In this document: in pieces, positions 59,776 to 64,000 of the stretch
Layout: the number at the start of each line of letters is the position of its first letter
Position numbering within the stretch: the first letter of the stretch is position 1
From: Sphingomonas sp. M1-B02
Lineage (GTDB): Bacteria; Pseudomonadota; Alphaproteobacteria; Sphingomonadales; Sphingomonadaceae
Direction: 5' to 3'
Assembly (NCBI RefSeq): GCF_026167525.1
Contig: NZ_CP110679.1
Location: 2,963,501 to 3,027,500, forward strand
Length of the DNA stretch: 64,000 bases
The notes under the pieces: model-generated
The model's database searches: none
The model's input: only the letters and a program-made list of their open reading frames with translations
Told to the model about the DNA's origin: nothing
Program-made: the position numbers and the translations under genes

Positions 59776-60375
59776 ATGGCCTTCAACGACCGCTCGACTC
59801 CGCTCTCGCTGCTCCAGACCCGCCGCTCGGGCAAGCCGCGCGACATGATCGCACCGGGTCCGAGCCCCGAGCAACTGCGCGCGATGGTGGCGATCGCCGC
59901 GCGGACGCCCGATCATGGTAAGCTGGCCCCGTGGCGCTTCGTGACCGTGCCCGAGGCGGCGCGTGTGGCGCTGTCGGAGCGCATGCAGCAGATCTTCGCC
60001 GAGGAGCGGCCCGACGCGACATCGCGCGACCTGGAGTCGGTCGAGCAGTTCGTGCTGCAGGCGCCTGCGCTGGTCGTGGTGCTCTCGGCGCCGATCGTCG
60101 GGCACAAGATCCCGCTGTGGGAACAGGAGCTTTCGGCGGGCGCGGCGTGCATGAATTTGCTCCACGCCGCGCATGCGATGCGCTTCGTCGGCTCGTGGCT
60201 GACCGGCTGGGCGGCCTATTCGGACAAGGTGCGCGATCTGTTCGGCGCGGCGCCGCAGCGGATCGCCGGCTTCGTCTTCATCGGCACGCCGGGGCGCGAT
60301 CTGGAGGAACGGCCGCGTGGGCAATTGTCCGAGATCGCAAGGATTTGGGACCCCGCCACTGGACCCCGCGCATAA
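59776..60375 (+). CDS. Nitroreductase family flavoprotein (YdjA-like)
   Basis: 199 residues. Typical features are TRRSGKPRDMIAPGPS with FMN-binding Arg residues, ARTPDHGKLAPWRFV, and the Gly-rich C-terminal FVFIGTPGRDLEERPR. It is a single-domain NAD(P)H-dependent flavin reductase of unknown substrate. The ATG at 59776 is chosen; an earlier start gives non-homologous sequence. The GntR gene follows 18 bp later. Confidence 0.87.
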   Translation: MAFNDRSTPLSLLQTRRSGKPRDMIAPGPSPEQLRAMVAIAARTPDHGKLAPWRFVTVPEAARVALSERMQQIFAEERPDATSRDLESVEQFVLQAPALVVVLSAPIVGHKIPLWEQELSAGAACMNLLHAAHAMRFVGSWLTGWAAYSDKVRDLFGAAPQRIAGFVFIGTPGRDLEERPRGQLSEIARIWDPATGPRA

Positions 60376-60393
60376 TTGGTGTATTAAGGCAGC

Positions 60394-60750
60394 ATGACAG
60401 CTTTAGAGCATGACGACTCACCCGTATACCTCAAGCTTCGCGCCACGATCTCCGCGGCGATCCTGCGCGGGGAGTATAAGGCAGGGGACCAGCTTCCGTC
60501 GGTGCGCGCGCTTGCGGCGGAGCATGGCGCCAATCCGCTGACCGTGGCGAAGGCCTATCAGAGCTTCCAGGACGACGATTATGTCGAGGTCCGCCGCGGC
60601 GTCGGCATGTTCGTGCTTCCGGGCGCGGTCGAGCGGCTACGTGTGGCCGAGCGCGAACGCTTCCTGACCGGACATTGGCCGCGGGTGCGCGAACATATCG
60701 CGCTGCTCGGGCTCGACGTGCGCGAATTGCTGGACCGCGAACTGGCCTGA
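60394..60750 (+). CDS. GntR-family regulator (YtrA-type)
   Basis: 118 residues. The winged-helix domain (VYLKLRATISAAILRGEYKAGDQLPSVRALAAEHGANPLTVAKAY) is clear and the C-terminal extension is short and helical, as in the YtrA subfamily that often controls ABC transporters. It may regulate the adjacent nitroreductase or itself. No ABC transporter is next to it. Confidence 0.88.
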   Translation: MTALEHDDSPVYLKLRATISAAILRGEYKAGDQLPSVRALAAEHGANPLTVAKAYQSFQDDDYVEVRRGVGMFVLPGAVERLRVAERERFLTGHWPRVREHIALLGLDVRELLDRELA

Positions 60751-60790
60751 AGCGCCGGCCCAAGCCCCCGCGGGGGCCGCACCCACTGTC

Positions 60791-60875
60791 GTCATCCCCG
60801 CGAAGGCGGGGATCCAGAGCCAAGCAGGACTGGACGGGCAGAGTCACCCTGGATCCCCGCCTTCGCGGGGATGAC
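60791..60875. repeat. Inverted pair of REP-like hairpins, no gene inside
   Basis: Two perfect 27-bp inverted arms (60791-60817 and 60849-60875), each with hairpin CCCCGCgaagGCGGGG, a TCAT outer edge, and inner tail ATCCAG. The spacer is 31 bp. It lies between convergent genes and could end both transcripts. Same family as 24790-24894 and the ends of the GIY-YIG unit (shared GAAG/GAAA loop and CCAG/CCCA tail). Confidence 0.92.
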
Positions 60876-60930
60876 GGGTAAAAGGCGGGATGGCGATTCT
60901 AGGTGGATTGACGGTCCATAGGGTCGCGTC

Positions 60931-62139
60931 TCAGCCCGCCTTCACGCTCGGCGTATTGACCCCCATCGACTGCAGATATTTCCGCACGTTGCGCGCCGCC
61001 TGGCGCAGGCGCTGCTCGTTTTCGACCATCGCGATCCGGACGAAACCCTCGCCATTCTCGCCGTACCCGACGCCCGGCGCCACCGCGACCTTGGCGTGGC
61101 TGAGCAGTTGCTTCGAGAACTCGAGCGAACCCAGATGCGCCAGCGCCGGCGGCAGGGGCGCCCAGGCAAACATGCTCGCGGCAGGGCTGGGAATGTCCCA
61201 GCCGGCGCGGGCGAAGCTCTCGACCATCACGTCGCGGCGCTTGTGATAGAGCATGCGGTTCTTCTCGACGATGTCCTGCGGCCCGTTGAGCGCGGCGCAG
61301 GCGGCGGCCTGGACGGGCGTGAAGGCGCCATAGTCGAGATAGGATTTCACCCGCGTCATCGCGCCGATCAGCTTACGGTTGCCTACTGCGAAGCCGATCC
61401 GCCAGCCCGCCATCGAATAGGTTTTCGATAGCGACGTAAACTCGACCGCTACGTCCTTGGCGCCCTTCACCTGCAGGATCGAGGGCGTCGGCTTCCCATC
61501 AAAGTAAAGCTCCGAATAAGCCAGGTCGGAGATGATCCAGACCTGATTCTCCTTCGCCCAGGCAACCAGCCGCTCGTAGAAAGCGAGGTCCACCGCCTCC
61601 GCGGTCGGATTCGACGGATAATTGACCACCAGGATCGAAGGCCGCGGCACGGTGAAGTTCATCGCCCGCTCGAGGCTCTCGAAATAGGCCTCGTCGGGGG
61701 TCGTCGGCACCGCCCGGATCGTCGCGCCTGCGATGATGAAGCCGAAGGTGTGGATCGGGTAGCTCGGGTTCGGCGCGAGCACGACGTCGCCGGGCGCGGT
61801 GATCGCGGTGGCGAGGCTGGCCAGCCCCTCCTTCGATCCCATCGTCACGACGACTTCGGTCTCGGGATCGATGTCCACCCCGAAGCGGCGGCCGTAATAA
61901 TTTGCCTGTGCCTTGCGGAGCCCGGGAATGCCCTTCGACTGCGAATAGCCGTGGGCGTCGGGCTTGCGCGCGACTTCGCACAGCTTGTCGATCACATGCG
62001 CCGGGGGCGGCAGATCGGGGTTGCCCATCCCCAGGTCGATGATGTCCTCGCCGCCCGCGCGCGCCGCGGCCCGCATCGCGTTCACTTCGGCGATGACATA
62101 AGGGGGCAGGCGCTTGATGCGGTAGAACTCTTCGGACAT
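60931..62139 (-). CDS. PLP-dependent aminotransferase, AlaC-like
   Basis: 402 residues of class I/II. The PLP Lys is Lys239 in SLSKTYSMAGWR, with NYPSNPT and the Asp in WIISDLAYSEL. Sequence style matches the AlaC (alanine-synthesising) / LL-diaminopimelate aminotransferase-like group. I use the ATG at 62139 with GGAGG eight bases upstream. It is divergent from phaC (98 bp between). Confidence 0.92.
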   Translation of the reverse strand: MSEEFYRIKRLPPYVIAEVNAMRAAARAGGEDIIDLGMGNPDLPPPAHVIDKLCEVARKPDAHGYSQSKGIPGLRKAQANYYGRRFGVDIDPETEVVVTMGSKEGLASLATAITAPGDVVLAPNPSYPIHTFGFIIAGATIRAVPTTPDEAYFESLERAMNFTVPRPSILVVNYPSNPTAEAVDLAFYERLVAWAKENQVWIISDLAYSELYFDGKPTPSILQVKGAKDVAVEFTSLSKTYSMAGWRIGFAVGNRKLIGAMTRVKSYLDYGAFTPVQAAACAALNGPQDIVEKNRMLYHKRRDVMVESFARAGWDIPSPAASMFAWAPLPPALAHLGSLEFSKQLLSHAKVAVAPGVGYGENGEGFVRIAMVENEQRLRQAARNVRKYLQSMGVNTPSVKAG

Positions 62140-62237
62140 GGTCGGACCTCCAGGCGTTGTCCTAGCCTTGTCGTCCCGCGCGCGAAACCCAGGGACTGCA
62201 GAAGCGCGCAGAAAGCGCATTAACTGGAGAGACGGCG

Positions 62238-63977
62238 ATGGCCGAAACCAAAGAGAGCAATCAATCGCTTCCCAGCCTGGAGGAGCTGCAGCACTGGACC
62301 TGGGTGCTGGGACGCGCGCAGCAGATGATGCTGGAGAACGGGCTCGACGCCGTGAAGGCGACCCCGGCCACGCCTGCGTTCAGCGCCTTGCTCGATCCCA
62401 CCGTGGCGGTGCGCGCGACCGCGGGCTTCTGGGCCGATACGATGCAATTGTGGCAGCGCTTCCTCGATCCGGTGCACGCCCAGCCCTTCGAGGAGACGCC
62501 CGAGCAGGCGCGCGACAAGCGCTTCAAGGCGCCGCAATGGCGCGAGGAGCCGCTGTTCGATTTCCTGCGCCAGAGCTATTTCGTCATCGCGGACAATATG
62601 TTGAAGGGCGTCGACGCGATCGAAGGCGTCGACGAGAAGCAGAAGGAGCAGATTCGCTTCGCGACCAAGGGCTTCATCGACGCGCTGAGCCCCAGCAATT
62701 TCCCCGCGACCAACCCCCAGGTGATCGAGCGGATGGTGGAGACCAAAGGCGAGAGCCTGCTCAAGGGGCTCCAGCATATGATGAGCGACCTCCAGAAGGG
62801 GCAGATGACGCAGACCGCCGAGGGCGCGTTCGAGCTCGGCCGCAATCTGGCGATGACTCCGGGCAAGGTCGTCAAGCGCACCCCGCTCTACGAGCTGATC
62901 CAATATTCGCCGGCGACCGAAGACGTCTACGCGACCCCGCTGCTGATCTTCCCGCCCTGGATCAATCGCTTCTACATCCTCGATCTCACCCCCGAGAAAA
63001 GCTTCATCGCCTGGGCGGTGGCGCAGGGGCTGACCGTGTTCGTCGTCTCGTGGAAGTCCGCCGACGCGTCGATGAAGGACGTGATGTGGGACGATTATGT
63101 CGAGCGCGGGCAGATCGACGCGATCGACACGGTGCGCGATCTGCTCGGCGTCGAGGGAGTCCACACGATCGGCTATTGCGTGGCGGGCACGACGCTGGCG
63201 GCGACGCTGGCGGTGCTTGCTGCGCGCGGCGAGGCGGAGAAGGTCAGGAGCGCGACCTTCTTCACCGCGCAGGTCGATTTCTCGGAAGCCGGCGAGCTTT
63301 CGGTGTTCGTCAACGACGACCAGCTCGCGATGATCAAGAGCCTGGGGACCGAGGGATTCCTCGACGGGCGCTATATGGCGACGACCTTCAACCTGCTGCG
63401 CGGGCGCGACCTGATCTGGAACTATGTCACCAACAATTATCTGATGGGGCAGGATTATGCGCCGTTCGACCTGCTCCACTGGAATTCGGACGTCACCAAT
63501 CTGCCGTCGGCCTGGCATCTGAGCTACCTGACCGATCTCTATCGCGACAACAAGCTCGTCGCCGGCACGCTGAAGATCGGCGAGACCCCGATCGACCTGA
63601 CCACCGTGAAGACCCCCGTCTACGTCCAGGCCGGGCGTGAGGATCACATCGCACCGGCGCCCAGCGTGTGGAAGCTCACCCACTATTTCCAGGGCCCGCT
63701 CAAATTCGTGCTCGCCGGATCGGGGCACATCGCCGGGGTGGTGAACCCGCCGGCTGCCGGCAAATATCAATATTGGACCAACGATGCGCAGGTGGAAACG
63801 CTCGACGATTTCGTCGCCGGCGCCACTGAAACCAAGGGCAGCTGGTGGCCCGATTGGGCGAAGTGGATCGAGGCGGTGGATCCCGGGAAGGTGCGTGCAA
63901 AAGCTGCACGTGTTCCCGGAAAGGGCAAGCTCAAGCCGCTCGAGGACGCCCCCGGAAGCTATGTTCGGACCCGCTGA
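62238..63977 (+). CDS. phaC: Class I polyhydroxyalkanoate synthase
   Basis: 579 residues, normal for class I PhaC. The lipase-like box GYCVAG places the catalytic Cys314, with Asp469 in AGREDHIAP and His497 in GSGHIAG completing the triad. The N-terminal domain (VLGRAQQMMLENG) and FPPWINRFYILDL are conserved in the family. It polymerises 3-hydroxyacyl-CoA into storage granules. The ATG is preceded by GGAGAG. phaA, phaB and phaP are not in the window. Confidence 0.96.
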   Translation: MAETKESNQSLPSLEELQHWTWVLGRAQQMMLENGLDAVKATPATPAFSALLDPTVAVRATAGFWADTMQLWQRFLDPVHAQPFEETPEQARDKRFKAPQWREEPLFDFLRQSYFVIADNMLKGVDAIEGVDEKQKEQIRFATKGFIDALSPSNFPATNPQVIERMVETKGESLLKGLQHMMSDLQKGQMTQTAEGAFELGRNLAMTPGKVVKRTPLYELIQYSPATEDVYATPLLIFPPWINRFYILDLTPEKSFIAWAVAQGLTVFVVSWKSADASMKDVMWDDYVERGQIDAIDTVRDLLGVEGVHTIGYCVAGTTLAATLAVLAARGEAEKVRSATFFTAQVDFSEAGELSVFVNDDQLAMIKSLGTEGFLDGRYMATTFNLLRGRDLIWNYVTNNYLMGQDYAPFDLLHWNSDVTNLPSAWHLSYLTDLYRDNKLVAGTLKIGETPIDLTTVKTPVYVQAGREDHIAPAPSVWKLTHYFQGPLKFVLAGSGHIAGVVNPPAAGKYQYWTNDAQVETLDDFVAGATETKGSWWPDWAKWIEAVDPGKVRAKAARVPGKGKLKPLEDAPGSYVRTR

Positions 63978-64000
63978 AGGCCAGGTTTCCCTAGCGTAAA

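Overview
This is a GC-rich chromosomal segment from an alphaproteobacterium, most likely a sphingomonad (Sphingomonas or a close relative). The assignment is an inference. It rests on the XrtA/PEP-CTERM exopolysaccharide regulators, the compact TCA-cycle cluster, a class I PHA synthase, a CIRCE-controlled groESL operon, an EcfG-type stress promoter and the overall protein character. I saw no tRNA, rRNA, CRISPR array, prophage or classical transposase. Coding density is very high, many genes overlap by 1-17 bp, and no gene-free stretch exceeds 300 bases.

Layout. 1-3.6 kb: the end of an ABC-F ATPase, a membrane HWE/HisKA_2-type kinase, a DUF815 ATPase, an inverted repeat pair and a small orphan. 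3.6-11.7 kb: the operon glycosyltransferase-prsK-prsR-TPR protein, divergent from a mannose-1-phosphate guanylyltransferase; this is the regulatory edge of an exopolysaccharide/exosortase locus. 11.7-13.5 kb: a sulfotransferase with a Nif11-like N-terminus beside a divergent aspartyl/asparaginyl hydroxylase-like gene. 13.5-18.2 kb: a Tat-exported M3 peptidase and a large RTX/Calx-beta protein. 18.3-24.8 kb: groES-groEL with CIRCE, SppA, a GNAT acetyltransferase, a stress-type small protein and two membrane proteins.

24.9-40.9 kb is a TCA-cycle supercluster read leftward: sdhC-sdhD-sdhA, sdhB, a thioesterase, zapE, mdh, sucD, sucA, sucB, lpd. It is interrupted by three small selfish-looking modules: a DUF433/DUF5615 toxin-antitoxin pair between sucB and lpd, a GIY-YIG nuclease gene framed by 31-bp perfect inverted repeats between mdh and sucD, and brnTA (plus a C13 peptidase and a ClpP-like protein) between sdhA and sdhB. 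sucC is absent from this cluster.

41-64 kb: two tandem soluble globin-like chemoreceptors with near-identical signalling domains, an SDR enzyme with prmA, phhA, a lipase-like hydrolase, a small lipoprotein, a GDPD lipoprotein, an XdhC/MocA molybdenum maturation pair, a complete MacAB-TolC-type efflux operon, acs preceded by a tiny coupled leader ORF, a peptide transporter, a nitroreductase with a GntR regulator, an AlaC-type aminotransferase and phaC.

The most unusual item is the GIY-YIG unit at 32051-32426. It is a nuclease gene packed between two copies of a hairpin repeat whose relatives occur elsewhere in the window (24790-24894 and 60791-60875) as inverted pairs without any gene. This looks like an autonomous element with non-autonomous derivatives.
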